Of a DNA stretch of 64,000 nt, positions 50,885 through 60,538 are shown piece after piece. Every line of letters starts with the position of its first letter. Position 1 is the first letter of the stretch. Source of the DNA: Actinoplanes sp. NBRC 103695 (lineage in GTDB: Bacteria; Actinomycetota; Actinomycetes; Mycobacteriales; Micromonosporaceae); NCBI RefSeq assembly GCF_030269485.1, contig NZ_BSTL01000014.1:110097-174096 (forward strand), given 5' to 3'. The translations under genes and the position numbers were made by a program. The notes under the pieces are model-generated. The model saw only the letters and a list, made by a program, of their open reading frames with translations, ran no database searches and was not told the DNA's origin.

Positions 50885-52843
50885 CTACTTGCCGACCTTG
50901 ATCCAGACGTCGTCGAGCTCGCCGTGGAACTGGTCGCTGTTCGCCCCGAGACCCTTGCCGCCGAGGCTGAGCGGCTGGGTCGTGACCACCGAGAGCGCCG
51001 CCGGGATCGTGGTGGACGCCTTGACCGCACCGTCGACGACGATGCTCAGGGTCGCACCCGACCGGCGGCACTCGAGCGTGTGCCACTGGCCGTTCGCGAT
51101 CGACTCCCGGCTGCGGGCGATGTGGACGGTGGCGGTGGTCTTGTCGCTCATCCCGCAGCTGGGCTTGCCGGTGATGCCGTCGGCCTGCAGCTTGTACTGG
51201 CCGCCGCCGCTCGCGTAGCCCTTCTGCAGGATGTTCTCCCCGCCGCCGGCCTCCTGCTTGGCGAGCCGGATCGCGGCGCCGTAGCTCAGCGTCCCGCTGC
51301 CCGGGTTGAGGTCGGGCACGTCGGCGGACTGGAGCACGAGCTTGGGACAGTTCGCACCGGCGCACTTGGCCGGGAACGCGAGGGCCTGGCCGTTGCCGTG
51401 CGGGACCATCTTGACCGCGCCGCCGCCGCGGGTGACCGCGCGCAGCAGGTGCTTCTTGCCCGAGCCGTCGTCGAAGGTGCCGTCCGCGACCGTGGTGTCG
51501 AAGTTGTAGGACGCCACGTACGGGCTGGCCGGCGGCGTGGTGCCCGGAGTGGTCGGGATGGCCGGCGTGGCCGCGGTGGTCGCCGTCCCCGGCGTGGCCG
51601 CGGTGGTCGCCGTCCCCGGCGTGGCCGCGGTGGTCGCCGTCCCCGGCGTGGCCGGCGTCCCCGGCACGGGGGTGTCCTCCTGCCGGCTGATCTTGAAGGC
51701 CGCGTACCGCTTGCGCGTCGCGGCGCCGATCGCGGTGAAGTCACCGGCCGCGCTCACCACGCCCAGAGCCGGCGAGACGGCGAGCGCGCGGACCCCGGCG
51801 ACGCCGTTGGCCTGCGGCGCCCAGTCCAGCAGGTTGCCCTGAGCGTCCACCGCGGCCAGCTTCACCCGCGGCACCGAGCCGTCGGTGCAGACACCCTTCA
51901 CGCCGTTGTTCGTCGTGGTGCAGGCCTTGTCGAAATGGCCACCCACGTACGTGACACCGTCCAGCACCGCGATCGCCTGCGTGTCGCCGTCGAACACCCG
52001 CGTCCACCTGGTCGCGCCGGCCGGCGAGTAGGCGACCGCACGACCGCCCTGGCCACCGAGCCCGGCCCAGACCCCGGTCGAGTCGGCGGCCAGCGCGAAC
52101 ACCTGCGACACCGGCTTGGGCAGGAACGACTTGTCGAGGGCCCCGGTCGTCCCGTCGACCGAGGTGAGCCGCAGCGTCGAGCTGACGCCGTTGGTCTTGT
52201 GGAAGCTGCCACCCAGGTAGACCCGGTTGCCGCTGACCGCGAGCGCGTTGACCACGTTGTCGGTGGTCGGCGCCCAGCCGTCCAGCGCGCCGGTGGCGAG
52301 CGAGAACGCCGCCACGTTGGCCCGCGGCACGCCGTCGATCGAGGTCAGCTTGCCGGCCAGGTAGAGCTTGCCGTTGCCGACGCCCAGGGCGTTGGGCTGG
52401 CCGATGACGGTGTGCTTGAGCGGCTTGAGCGCGCCGGTGGTGGCGTCCAGGGCGGCGACCGCGTCGCGGGCGGTGGCGGAGATCTTGTCGAAGTCGCCGG
52501 CCGCGTACACCGTGGCCCCGTCCACCGCGAGCGCGCGCACGTTGGCGTCGGCGGCGGGCGCCCAGGGCAGCAGGGCGCCGGTCTTGGCGTTGAACGCGGC
52601 CAGCCGCTCGCGGACGATGGTCTTGCTGTTCACCACCGCGGCGGTGAAGGAGCCGCCGACGTAGACGATGTCGCCGCTGTGGGCGACCGCGTAGACCGGG
52701 CCGTTGAACGACGGGGAGGCGACCGGAGCGGTCCCGACCACCTCGGCGAGCGCCGCGCCGCCACCGGCGATGAGCGCGGCGGAGACGCCGACGATCATCG
52801 TACGGCGAACCGCGGCCTTTGCACGAATTCGGGTATTGAGCAC
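50885..52843 (-). CDS. Secreted beta-propeller protein with C-terminal LamG-like domain
   Basis: A 652-residue exported protein. After a signal peptide (about 1-33) a six- or seven-bladed propeller occupies about 40-395; blades repeat motifs such as VYVGGSF, VYAAGDFDKI and VYLGGSF followed by LAAFNAKTGAL. A linker rich in TATTAATPG has three and a bit copies of a 27-bp unit (51564-51660). The C-terminal 210 residues look like a laminin-G/concanavalin fold with GQWHTLECRRSGATLSI and LDDVWI. Such proteins often bind polysaccharides; function unknown. ATG 52843 has AATACC-type context without a clear ribosome site. Confidence 0.8.
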   Translation of the reverse strand: MLNTRIRAKAAVRRTMIVGVSAALIAGGGAALAEVVGTAPVASPSFNGPVYAVAHSGDIVYVGGSFTAAVVNSKTIVRERLAAFNAKTGALLPWAPAADANVRALAVDGATVYAAGDFDKISATARDAVAALDATTGALKPLKHTVIGQPNALGVGNGKLYLAGKLTSIDGVPRANVAAFSLATGALDGWAPTTDNVVNALAVSGNRVYLGGSFHKTNGVSSTLRLTSVDGTTGALDKSFLPKPVSQVFALAADSTGVWAGLGGQGGRAVAYSPAGATRWTRVFDGDTQAIAVLDGVTYVGGHFDKACTTTNNGVKGVCTDGSVPRVKLAAVDAQGNLLDWAPQANGVAGVRALAVSPALGVVSAAGDFTAIGAATRKRYAAFKISRQEDTPVPGTPATPGTATTAATPGTATTAATPGTATTAATPAIPTTPGTTPPASPYVASYNFDTTVADGTFDDGSGKKHLLRAVTRGGGAVKMVPHGNGQALAFPAKCAGANCPKLVLQSADVPDLNPGSGTLSYGAAIRLAKQEAGGGENILQKGYASGGGQYKLQADGITGKPSCGMSDKTTATVHIARSRESIANGQWHTLECRRSGATLSIVVDGAVKASTTIPAALSVVTTQPLSLGGKGLGANSDQFHGELDDVWIKVGK

Positions 52844-53033
52844 GAGGCACGGTAGCTTGCCCGAATCGTGGCATAAGCCGGGCCTCGGTCCGCCGGAATC
52901 ACGCTGTTGACGCAGGTCGGGCAGCAGACGTCGGCCAGGAGGCCCGCTCTCGTCCCGGCGTGAGCGGGCCGCGGGGCCGCCACGGCGACCTCAGAATCGC
53001 CGGATCGAGGGACGCGCGGCCTACCGTGAACCG

Positions 53034-53777
53034 ATGGAACGGACGATCCGGCTCGCGGCGGCCCTGGCCGTGTGCTGTCTCGCGGCCTGCTCCGGCGGCC
53101 CGGCGGCGCCCGCGCCCACCGAGACGGTCACGCCGGCCGCGCCGGCCCCGGGCCGGAGCCCGTCGGACACCCGCACCACCACGCTGGACGACCTGCCGCC
53201 GCCGGCCGACGGCCGCTTCCACTCCGAGATCCGGCGGGTGCCGGCGAGCGTGCTCGCACGGTCGACCTGGAACCGGCGCTGCCCGGTCCCGGCCACCAGC
53301 CTGCGGTACGTGACGGTCAGCTTCCGCGGATTCGACGGGCTGGCGCACACCGGCGAGTTGCTGGTCCACGCCCGAGCCGCCGAGCAGTTGGTCACGGTGT
53401 TCGGCAAGCTGTTCGCCCAGGGTTTCCCGATCGAGCGGATGCGGGTGACCAGCCTCGCCGAGCTCAACGCGCCGCCGACCGGAGACGGCAACACGACGGC
53501 GGCGTTCGCGTGCCGGCCGGTCCGCGGGCGGAAGGCCTGGTCACAGCACGCGTACGGGCTCGCGGTGGACGTCAACCCGTTCCAGAACCCGTACCACCGC
53601 GGCGACGTGGTGCTGCCCGAGCGGGCCACGTCCTACCTGAAGCGCGGTGACGTGCGGCCCGGCATGATCCAGAAGGACGGGCCGGCCGTGCGGGCGTTCG
53701 CCTCGATCGGATGGGAATGGGGCGGCGACTATCGCTCGCTGAAGGACTTCATGCACTTCTCCGCCAACGGCGGGTGA
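53034..53777 (+). CDS. M15-family D-alanyl-D-alanine carboxypeptidase-like lipoprotein
   Basis: A 247-residue exported protein with a lipobox (LAVCCLAAC, acylated Cys near residue 19) and a Pro/Ala-rich spacer. The catalytic domain (about 95-247) has the zinc ligands of the M15 (VanY-like) family: SQHAYGLAVDVNPF (His and Asp), EWGGDYRS and DFMHF (His). Such enzymes trim peptidoglycan stem peptides at the cell surface. ATG 53034 matches the signal peptide. Confidence 0.88.
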   Translation: MERTIRLAAALAVCCLAACSGGPAAPAPTETVTPAAPAPGRSPSDTRTTTLDDLPPPADGRFHSEIRRVPASVLARSTWNRRCPVPATSLRYVTVSFRGFDGLAHTGELLVHARAAEQLVTVFGKLFAQGFPIERMRVTSLAELNAPPTGDGNTTAAFACRPVRGRKAWSQHAYGLAVDVNPFQNPYHRGDVVLPERATSYLKRGDVRPGMIQKDGPAVRAFASIGWEWGGDYRSLKDFMHFSANGG

Positions 53778-53795
53778 CGAGCTCTGCGGGCGAAC

Positions 53796-55282
53796 GTGAA
53801 TGGGTTTAGCAGCCAGAATGTGGTTCTGACCGCGACGCACACGCACTCGGGGCCGGGCGGGTTCTCCGAGTACACCCTGTGGAACCTGACGACGCCGGGG
53901 TTCGAGGCGCCGGTGTTCGAGGCGATCGTGGCGGGCATCGTGCGGGCGGTGACGGCCGCGGACGCCGGTCTGGCGCCGGGCACGGTGAAGTTCGCGCGGA
54001 CAACAAGGGGTACGCCTCACACGTCGTCGAGCACGACGTGCACGGCGTCTCCTGGGCCGAACGGGGTGGTTTCGTGGCCGCGTTCGCCCAGACCTCGGCC
54101 GGTGACATGTCGCCGAACCTGCGCGGCGGCGGGGCGCAGGGGCCGACCGACGACCAGTTCGAGAACACCCGGATCATCGGGCAGTTGCAGGCCTCCCGTG
54201 CCGAGCAGTTGTTCGAGTCGGCGACCGAGGAGCTGTCCGGGCCGATCGACGCCCGCGGCCGCTACGTGGACTTCTCGGACATCCAGGTCGAGCCGCGGTT
54301 CACGCCGGACGGGCAGCCGCACCGCACGTGCCCCGGCGCGCTCGGCCAGAACTTCACCGCGGGCGCCGAGGACGGTCCCGGCCCGCCGATCGTCGACGAG
54401 GGCGACCTGTCCACCAACCCCCTGCTGCTGCTCGCCGGCATCGTGGTCACCCCCACCCCCCTCTGGGTACGCCAGTGTCAGGCGCCCAAGCAGGTCTTCC
54501 TGGGTACGGGCAGCCAGAACCCGCCGTGGACGCCGCAGGTGATGCCGGTGCAACTGCTGCGCATCGGGCAGCCGGCCGTCGGCACGGCGCCGGGCGAGTT
54601 CACCATCGTGTCCGGGCAGCGGGTGATCGACGCGATGACCGCCGAGCTGGGCGGCACGGTGTCGCACGTGATGCCGGCCGGGTACGCGAACGCCTACGCC
54701 GGCTACGTGGCCACGCCGGAGGAGTACGACGCGCAGCACTACGAGGGCGCGGCCACCCACTTCGGGCGGTACACCGGTCCGGCGTACGCGCAGGAGCTGG
54801 CATCGCTGGCGGCGGCCCTGCGCGACGGCGGCCCGGTCACCGACGACGCTCAGCCGCTCGACCTGTCCCGCCAGCGCATCAGCGCCCGCCCCGGCGTCGT
54901 CGTCGACTCGCCGCCGCTGGGCAGGTCCTTCGGAGCGGTCCTCACCCAGCCCGCGGCGTCCTATGCGCACGGTGCGACCGTCGCGACGGACTTCGTGACC
55001 GCGCACCCCAACAACAACCTCCGCGACGAGAGCACGTTCCTGGAGGTGCAGCACCTCTCCCAGGGGACCTGGCGGACGGTGGCGACCGACAGCGAGTGGC
55101 AGACCACGTACACCTGGAAGCGCGAGTACCTCGCCGTCTCCACCGCGAAGATCACCTGGACGGTCCCGGCGACCGCACAGCCCGGCACCTACCGGATCGT
55201 GCACCACGGCGACGCCCGGTCCCTGACCGGCCGGATCACCCCGTTCACGGGTACGACCAGGACATTCACCGTGAGCGGGTGA
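53796..55282 (+). pseudogene. Neutral ceramidase, 5'-truncated and internally deleted
   Basis: The plus strand reads SSQNVVLTATHTHSGPGGFSEYTLWNLTTPGF (zinc-binding region of neutral ceramidases) and then, in another frame after about 53999, DNKGYASHVVEHD, SAGDMSPNLRGGG (catalytic Ser in GDxSPN) and the complete C-terminal domain to 55282. Missing are the ~80 N-terminal residues, including the signal peptide, and about 100 residues between the two frames, which include another zinc ligand (inferred from family structure). The junction AAGTTCGCGCGGACAACAAG marks a deletion. The second part is long and well preserved, so decay looks recent. Sphingolipid hydrolase function is lost. Confidence 0.85.
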
Positions 55283-56513
55283 CCTCGTCGAGGCGGGCGG
55301 CCAGGAACGCGCGCTCGACCTCGTTGCCGGTGAGGGCCAGCGCCTCGCGGTAGGCGTCGGCGGCCAGGTCCCAGCGCCCCAACCGGCGAAGGAAGTCTGC
55401 GCGGGCCGCGCTGAGGTAGCCGTACGTGGCCAGCGCCGGGTCCGCCAGCAGGGGCGCGAGGGCGTCCAGTCCCGCCTGGGGGCCGTCGCGCCGGCCGATC
55501 GCCACCGCCCGGTTCAGCGCGACCACCGGCGACGGCCACAGGCGGAGCAGCACGTCGTACAGGCCGGCGATCTCGGTCCAGTCGGTGTCCTCCCAGGTGA
55601 CCGACTCGGCGTGCACGGCGGCGATCGCGGCCTCCACGGCGTACCTGGTGGGCGGCCGCCGGCGCAGCGCGTCGGTGAGCAGGCCGACGCCCTCGGCGAT
55701 CCGCGTGCGGTCCCAGCGGGAGCGGTCCTGCTCGGCGAGCAGCAGCATCCGGCCGTCGGCGGCCAGCCGGGTCTCGGACCGGGCGTCGATGAGCAGCAGC
55801 AACGCCAGCAACGCGCTGATCTCGGTGTCGTGCGGCATCAGCAGGTGCAGTGTCCGGGCCAGGTCGATCGCGCCGTCCACCAGGTCGCGGCGGACCAGCC
55901 GGGCGCCGGCCGGCGGGGTGTGCCCGGTCGTGAAAATCAGGTGCACCACCTCGAGGACGGCGCCGACGCGGCCGGCGAGCTCGTCCGGCGCCGGCACCCG
56001 GTACGGGATACGCGCGGCCGAGATCTTCTTCTTCGCCCGGGTGATGCGGGCGGCCATCGTCGGCTCCGGTACGAGGAACGCACGGGCCACCTCGGCCGTG
56101 GACAGCCCGCACACCAGCCGCAATGTCAGGGCCACCTGCGCCTCCGGGGACAGGGCCGGGTGGCAGCAGGTGAAGATCAGGCGCAGCCGGCCGTCCTCTC
56201 CCAGCGCGTCCTCCGGCCCGGGCACCGACGGCTCCGGCACGAGCAGGGGCATCCGGCGGCGGAACACGGCCTCGCGCCGGATCAGGTCCCGCGCCCGGTT
56301 CCGCGCGACCGTGGTGAGCCACGCGCCGGGGCGGTCCGGGATTCCGCTCCGCGCCCAGGACTCCAGCGCCTGGGCGTACGCGTCCTGCGTGCACTCCTCG
56401 GCCAGATCCAGGTCGCGGGTGAGCTGGGCGACCCCGGCCAGCACCAGGGCCCAGTCGCGGCGGTGCGCCTCAGCCACCGCCGAAGACACCGCCGCGCCGG
56501 CCTCCTCGATCAT
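55266..56513 (-). CDS. ECF42-type sigma factor with TPR-like C-terminal extension
   Basis: A 415-residue sigma factor: region 2 (DLDLAEECTQDAYAQALESW ... PGAWLTTVARNRARDLI), region 4 (LTLRLVCGLSTAEVARAFLVPEPTMAARITRAKKKI), then a helical extension of about 230 residues with TPR-like blocks (YLSAARADFLRRLGRWDLAADAYREAL) that regulates activity. ECF42 sigmas are co-encoded with DGPF/YCII proteins rather than anti-sigmas, exactly as here: ATG 56513 overlaps the DGPF stop by 4 nt. The 3' end overlaps the ceramidase remnant by 17 bp. Confidence 0.9.
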   Translation of the reverse strand: MIEEAGAAVSSAVAEAHRRDWALVLAGVAQLTRDLDLAEECTQDAYAQALESWARSGIPDRPGAWLTTVARNRARDLIRREAVFRRRMPLLVPEPSVPGPEDALGEDGRLRLIFTCCHPALSPEAQVALTLRLVCGLSTAEVARAFLVPEPTMAARITRAKKKISAARIPYRVPAPDELAGRVGAVLEVVHLIFTTGHTPPAGARLVRRDLVDGAIDLARTLHLLMPHDTEISALLALLLLIDARSETRLAADGRMLLLAEQDRSRWDRTRIAEGVGLLTDALRRRPPTRYAVEAAIAAVHAESVTWEDTDWTEIAGLYDVLLRLWPSPVVALNRAVAIGRRDGPQAGLDALAPLLADPALATYGYLSAARADFLRRLGRWDLAADAYREALALTGNEVERAFLAARLDEVTRSR

Positions 56514-56866
56514 CCGTGGTCGACGACCGGACGGATCTCCACGCCGCTGTGACCGGCGTGCACCTCGGGCAGCCGGGACGCCAGCTTGATCGCCTCGTCC
56601 AGGTCGGCCGCCTCGAGCAGGTAGAAGCCGCCCAGCACCTCCTTCGTCTCCAGGAACGGGCCGTCCGTGGTGAGGACCGACCCGGTGCCGTCCGTCCGCA
56701 AGGTCGTGGCCGTCTGCGCGAGCTCGAGCTGCTCGCCGCCGACGACCTTCCCGCCGGCCGCCTCGTTGAACGCGCCGTGCGCCTCGCCGTGCGCCTGCCA
56801 CTGCTCCGGGGTCATCGCGTCCCACTGCTGGGCGTCGCCGTAGATGAGGAGCATGTACTTCGCCAT
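56510..56866 (-). CDS. DGPF-domain (YCII-related) protein
   Basis: A 118-residue cytoplasmic protein with the family signature TTDGPFLETKEVLGGFYLLE at about 68-87. DGPF proteins are encoded beside ECF42 sigma factors and are required for, or regulated by, them. ATG 56866 opens with AKYMLLIYGDAQQW, the usual start of this family. Overlaps the sigma gene (ATGA), so they are co-translated. Confidence 0.88.
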   Translation of the reverse strand: MAKYMLLIYGDAQQWDAMTPEQWQAHGEAHGAFNEAAGGKVVGGEQLELAQTATTLRTDGTGSVLTTDGPFLETKEVLGGFYLLEAADLDEAIKLASRLPEVHAGHSGVEIRPVVDHG

Positions 56867-56955
56867 GTCGCACCCGTTCTGCCACGGGGTCCTGGTGGAC
56901 CCGCCTACCTCAACGACGAAGTCGCGAGGCGGCGGATCGACACCGCACCCCGGGA

Positions 56956-58677
56956 TCATCTCCAGGTATCGTCCCAGCTCGCGCTGCACGGGGTGGCGGA
57001 CGGCGTCGTGCGGGAGCGGTTGGGGTCGCTCTCCCAGACGACGGCCGAGCCCTCCTTCTTGATGTACTTGTAGGCCACCGCACGGCCGGCGGGCAGGGTC
57101 ACCGCGGCTCGCCAGATCGGGTACGCGGCGGAGGACAGCGCCACCGCGGCCGCCGGGTTCCAGCTGCCCAGCTCGGGTGTGTCGCCGACGACGAAGACGT
57201 TCTGACCCCAGGTCGTGGTGGCGTTCACCGCGAACGAGATCGACGCGGTGCCGCAGTTCGGGCCGCCACCGCCGCGAGCCCCGACGTGCAGTGCCACCGC
57301 TGCTCCCGGCGCCACCGTGATCGTGGCCTGGCCGGTGGCGTTCACGGTGTAGGCGACCGGACACCCGTCGCCGGCCAGCACGTCGCAGTAGCTGCCCGCC
57401 GCCAGCCCGGTCGCGAACGTCCGGGTCAGCGCGGCGCCGCCGCGGTTGAAGGCGATGAACGCCGCGTCGCCGCGCGAGAAGGCGATCTGGTTCGAACCGT
57501 TGCTCCACCAGTTGGCGACGGACCGGGCGCCGGCCGACGCCCGCCACGCGACCAGGTCGGCGACGGAACGGTGCTCGCACACCCAGCCGCTCCCGCACGA
57601 GACCTGGCTGGTGGTGCCGTCAGCGGCGGCCGGCGGGCCCTGGTCGGGGCCGCTGAAGTCGTAGCTCGACATGACCTGCGGGACGCCGTACGGGTAGGCC
57701 AGCAGGAACGCCTGCGCGAGGCGGTACGTGGTGCCGTTCTTGTAGGTCAGCACGTTACGCCCGTTGCGCTGGGTGTCGTGGTTGTCGATGAACGCCACCG
57801 CGTCGGCGGAGGCCAGGCGCATCCGGCCGGGCAGCCCCTCCAGCTGGGCAAGGTTGCCGTCCCGGAACGCGCCGCTGACCACGTCGCCGTAGCGGAACTC
57901 GGTCACGTCGCCGATGCCCGCGTACTCCTCGGGGGCGGGCTCTCCCGCGCCGCCCTCGATCACCTCGGAGAAGACGTAGGGGTCGCCGGTCACCGCGTCC
58001 AGGACGGCGGCCTGGTCGGTGGCGGGCACGTGTTTCGCCGCGTCTACGCGGAACCCGTCCACACCCAGGGAGACCAGATCATTCAGGTACGCGGTCAGCC
58101 TGCTCCGTACGTACGCCGACTCGGTCTTGAGGTCGGAAAGATCGACGAGCTCACAGTTCTGGATCTCCCAGCGGTCGCCCCAGTCGGCGATGTCGTCGTT
58201 GCCGTTGCGCCCGCAGTGGTGGAAGTCGTCGTAGCCGTAGGGAACGGCCGGGTAGGCGTAGTGCGAGTAGGTGGATCCGCCGCTGCCCGCACCGGTGGAC
58301 GCCCCGCCGGCCGCGTGGTTGATCACCGCGTCGACGTAGATCTTGACCCCGGCGGCGTGGCAGGCCGACACCATCGACGCGAACGCCGCCCGGTCACCGC
58401 GCCGGGTCACCAGGTTGTAGCTGACCGGCTGGTAGTCCTGCCACCACGGGTGGCCGGAGAGCTCGACGTGCTCCTGCGGCGGCGACACCTGCACGCCCCC
58501 GAAACCCTTCGGGCCGAGCACCGTGGCGCACTCGTTCGCGACCGAGGCCCACGGCCACTGGAACAGGTGCACGATGACGTCCTTCGAGCCGGGGCTCGCC
58601 GGGCCGGCGTGGGCGCCGCCGGCCGGACCGGTCGCGGCGAGGATCGCGACCGCGATGACTCCCATCCACTTCCGCAT
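56956..58677 (-). CDS. Secreted alpha-amylase (GH13) with CBM20 starch-binding domain
   Basis: A 573-residue exported enzyme: signal peptide (KWMGVIAVAILAATGPA), TIM-barrel with catalytic Asp nucleophile in GFRVDAAKH, catalytic Glu in VFSEVIEG and the third Asp in FIDNHDTQR, calcium-site motif AVINHAAGG, and a C-terminal starch-binding domain of about 100 residues (SISFAVNATTTWGQNVFVVGDTPELGSW ... YKYIKKEGSAVVWE). It cleaves internal alpha-1,4 bonds in starch. ATG 58677 fits the signal; 58689 also in frame. Divergent from a LacI regulator, its likely repressor. Confidence 0.95.
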   Translation of the reverse strand: MRKWMGVIAVAILAATGPAGGAHAGPASPGSKDVIVHLFQWPWASVANECATVLGPKGFGGVQVSPPQEHVELSGHPWWQDYQPVSYNLVTRRGDRAAFASMVSACHAAGVKIYVDAVINHAAGGASTGAGSGGSTYSHYAYPAVPYGYDDFHHCGRNGNDDIADWGDRWEIQNCELVDLSDLKTESAYVRSRLTAYLNDLVSLGVDGFRVDAAKHVPATDQAAVLDAVTGDPYVFSEVIEGGAGEPAPEEYAGIGDVTEFRYGDVVSGAFRDGNLAQLEGLPGRMRLASADAVAFIDNHDTQRNGRNVLTYKNGTTYRLAQAFLLAYPYGVPQVMSSYDFSGPDQGPPAAADGTTSQVSCGSGWVCEHRSVADLVAWRASAGARSVANWWSNGSNQIAFSRGDAAFIAFNRGGAALTRTFATGLAAGSYCDVLAGDGCPVAYTVNATGQATITVAPGAAVALHVGARGGGGPNCGTASISFAVNATTTWGQNVFVVGDTPELGSWNPAAAVALSSAAYPIWRAAVTLPAGRAVAYKYIKKEGSAVVWESDPNRSRTTPSATPCSASWDDTWR

Positions 58678-58738
58678 GGCGGAAAGCATAGACGTTCACC
58701 TATCTATCGCCACCGGGTGCCGCAGTGCGGCCAGAAAG

Positions 58739-58760
58739 TGGAATACTTTCCGAAACTTCC
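58739..58760. promoter_or_regulatory. Candidate LacI-type operator between amylase and its regulator
   Basis: GTGGAATACTTTCCGAAACT contains the 4-1-4 palindrome TTTC-C-GAAA at 58747-58755, flanked by GGAA on one side and TTCC on the other. LacI-family sites are typically palindromes of this type, and it lies in the ~100 bp shared by the two divergent genes. Confidence 0.55.
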
Positions 58761-58775
58761 AAGCAGGGGACGCTC

Positions 58776-59786
58776 ATGGCGGTGGACGGCAGGCGGGTGA
58801 CGATCGCGGCGATTGCAGCCGAGGCGGGGGTGTCCGTTCCCACCGTCTCACGCGTGCTCAACGGCCGCACGGACGTTGCGCCGGAGACCCGGGAAAAGGT
58901 CGAACAGCTGCTCAGCGAGCACGGCTACCAGCGCCGGGCCTCCCGGCAGCGGCCCGGTGGCGCGGCGCTCATCGACCTCGTCTTCAACGACCTGGACAGC
59001 CCGTGGGCGGTCGAGCTGATCCGCGGCGTCGAGGAGGTCACCCACTCGGCCGGCGTCGGCACGGTCATCTCCGCGGTGCACCGGCGCTCGACGTCCACCC
59101 GCCAGTGGCTGCAGAATCTGCGGGCCCGTGCCTCCGACGGCGTGATCTTCGTACTGTGCGGCCCCGGCGTCGCGCACACCGAGCTCCAGCGCCTCGGCAT
59201 CCCCGTAGTCGTCGTCGACCCGGCCGGCAACGCGGGCAACGACGTCCCCACGATCGGCGCCACCAACTGGGCCGGCGGCCGGGCCGCCACCGAGCACCTG
59301 GTCTCGCTCGGCCACCGCCGGATCGGCCTGATCGCGGGCCCGAAGGATCTGCTGTGCAGCCGGGCCCGGCTGGACGGCTACCGCGCCGCACTGGAGGAGG
59401 CGGGCCTCACCTACCAGGCCATCGTGCAGGGCGACTTCCTGCACCGCTCCGGCTTCGACGGCGCGACGGAACTGCTCGACCTGCCCGAGCCGCCCACCGC
59501 GATCTTCGCCGCCAGCGACACGATGGCGCTCGGCGCGTACGAGGCCTGCCGCCTGCGCGGCCTGCGCATCCCCGACGACATCAGCATCGCCGGCTTCGAC
59601 GACCTGCCCGAGTCCCGCTGGGCGTCGCCCCCGCTGACCACGGTCCGGCAGCCGCTCGCCGAGATGGGCGCGCTGGCCGCCCGCACCGCGTTGCGCCTGG
59701 CCCGCGGCGAGCACATCGAGGTACCCCGCGTCGAGCTGGTCACCTCGCTGGTGGCCCGGGACAGCACCGCCCACCCTAAGGGCTGA
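58776..59786 (+). CDS. LacI-family transcriptional regulator of the amylase gene
   Basis: A 336-residue regulator with an N-terminal LacI helix-turn-helix (VTIAAIAAEAGVSVPTVSRVLNG) and a periplasmic-binding-protein-like effector domain (GVIFVLCGPG, GHRRIGLIAG, PTAIFAASDTMALGAYEA, DISIAGFDDL). These repress starch or maltose genes until a sugar binds. ATG 58776 has AGGGGA upstream; the frame is open to 58725 through the operator. Its end overlaps the convergent TetR gene by 11 bp. Confidence 0.92.
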   Translation: MAVDGRRVTIAAIAAEAGVSVPTVSRVLNGRTDVAPETREKVEQLLSEHGYQRRASRQRPGGAALIDLVFNDLDSPWAVELIRGVEEVTHSAGVGTVISAVHRRSTSTRQWLQNLRARASDGVIFVLCGPGVAHTELQRLGIPVVVVDPAGNAGNDVPTIGATNWAGGRAATEHLVSLGHRRIGLIAGPKDLLCSRARLDGYRAALEEAGLTYQAIVQGDFLHRSGFDGATELLDLPEPPTAIFAASDTMALGAYEACRLRGLRIPDDISIAGFDDLPESRWASPPLTTVRQPLAEMGALAARTALRLARGEHIEVPRVELVTSLVARDSTAHPKG

Positions 59787-60450
59787 TCCGTCGCAGCCAC
59801 TCGTCCAGCAGGGACTTCTCCCCCGCGCTGAAGGCGTCGAGGCCGGGCAGGGCCGCGCTTAGCGTGATCGCGGCGGCCGCCGGGCCCGGGGTGCCGCCGG
59901 CCGGCTCGTCCGTGGTGACGGCCGCGATGACGGCCTCGCGGGCCACCCGCGACAGGGACGGGTCGGGCTCGGGCGCGGCGATCAGGGCCTGCGTCGTCCC
60001 GGAGCCGACCGCCTTGATCAAGGACAGAGCAAGGCTTTCGGGTACGCGCAGCCGGCCTGCCGCCGCGATGCGGTGCACCTTCGCCGCCAGCATCGCGTAG
60101 CCGGCGTTCAAGGCCTCGTGGGTGCTCGGCGTGCTCGGCCGGCCGTACATGAGCGCGAACAACGCCGGGTTCGCCACGCCGAGCTCGATGTTCAGGTCCC
60201 AGCCCCGGCGCAGGTCCTCGACCGGGTCGTCGACCGCCGGCAGCGCGCTCTTGCTCTCCAGGAAGTCGAGAACGCCCCTGGTGGCGATCGCGTCCAGCAG
60301 GCCCTGTTTGTCGCCGAACAACCGGTAGATGGTGGGCGGCTGCACCCCGGCGGCGGCGCTGACCGAACGGGTCGAGACGGCGTCCTCCCCGCCCTCGGTC
60401 AGAAGTCTCAGGGCCGCGGTGATGATCCGCTCGCGGGTGTCGTCGCTCAC
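59776..60450 (-). CDS. TetR-family regulator of the adjacent oxidoreductase
   Basis: A 224-residue regulator: N-terminal helix-turn-helix (AALRLLTEGGEDAVSTRSVSAAAGVQPPTIYRLFGDKQGLL) and a helical effector-binding domain. Divergent from the NmrA/QorB-like gene, with an 8-bp inverted repeat in the shared promoter that would be its operator. Likely represses the oxidoreductase until an inducer binds. Confidence 0.9.
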   Translation of the reverse strand: MSDDTRERIITAALRLLTEGGEDAVSTRSVSAAAGVQPPTIYRLFGDKQGLLDAIATRGVLDFLESKSALPAVDDPVEDLRRGWDLNIELGVANPALFALMYGRPSTPSTHEALNAGYAMLAAKVHRIAAAGRLRVPESLALSLIKAVGSGTTQALIAAPEPDPSLSRVAREAVIAAVTTDEPAGGTPGPAAAAITLSAALPGLDAFSAGEKSLLDEWLRRISP

Positions 60451-60490
60451 GAAACCAACGATAACGCACCCTTGCTTCCAGTGGTATTAC

Positions 60491-60518
60491 CGGTGTTATG
60501 GTCGTCGCGTTAACACCG
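60491..60518. promoter_or_regulatory. Inverted repeat, candidate TetR operator
   Basis: CGGTGTTA (60491-60498) and TAACACCG (60511-60518) are perfect inverted copies with a 12-bp gap, between the divergent TetR and oxidoreductase starts. A smaller palindrome GGTATTACC lies at 60483-60491. Confidence 0.55.
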
Positions 60519-60538
60519 TTTCAGCCGAGGAGAAGATC

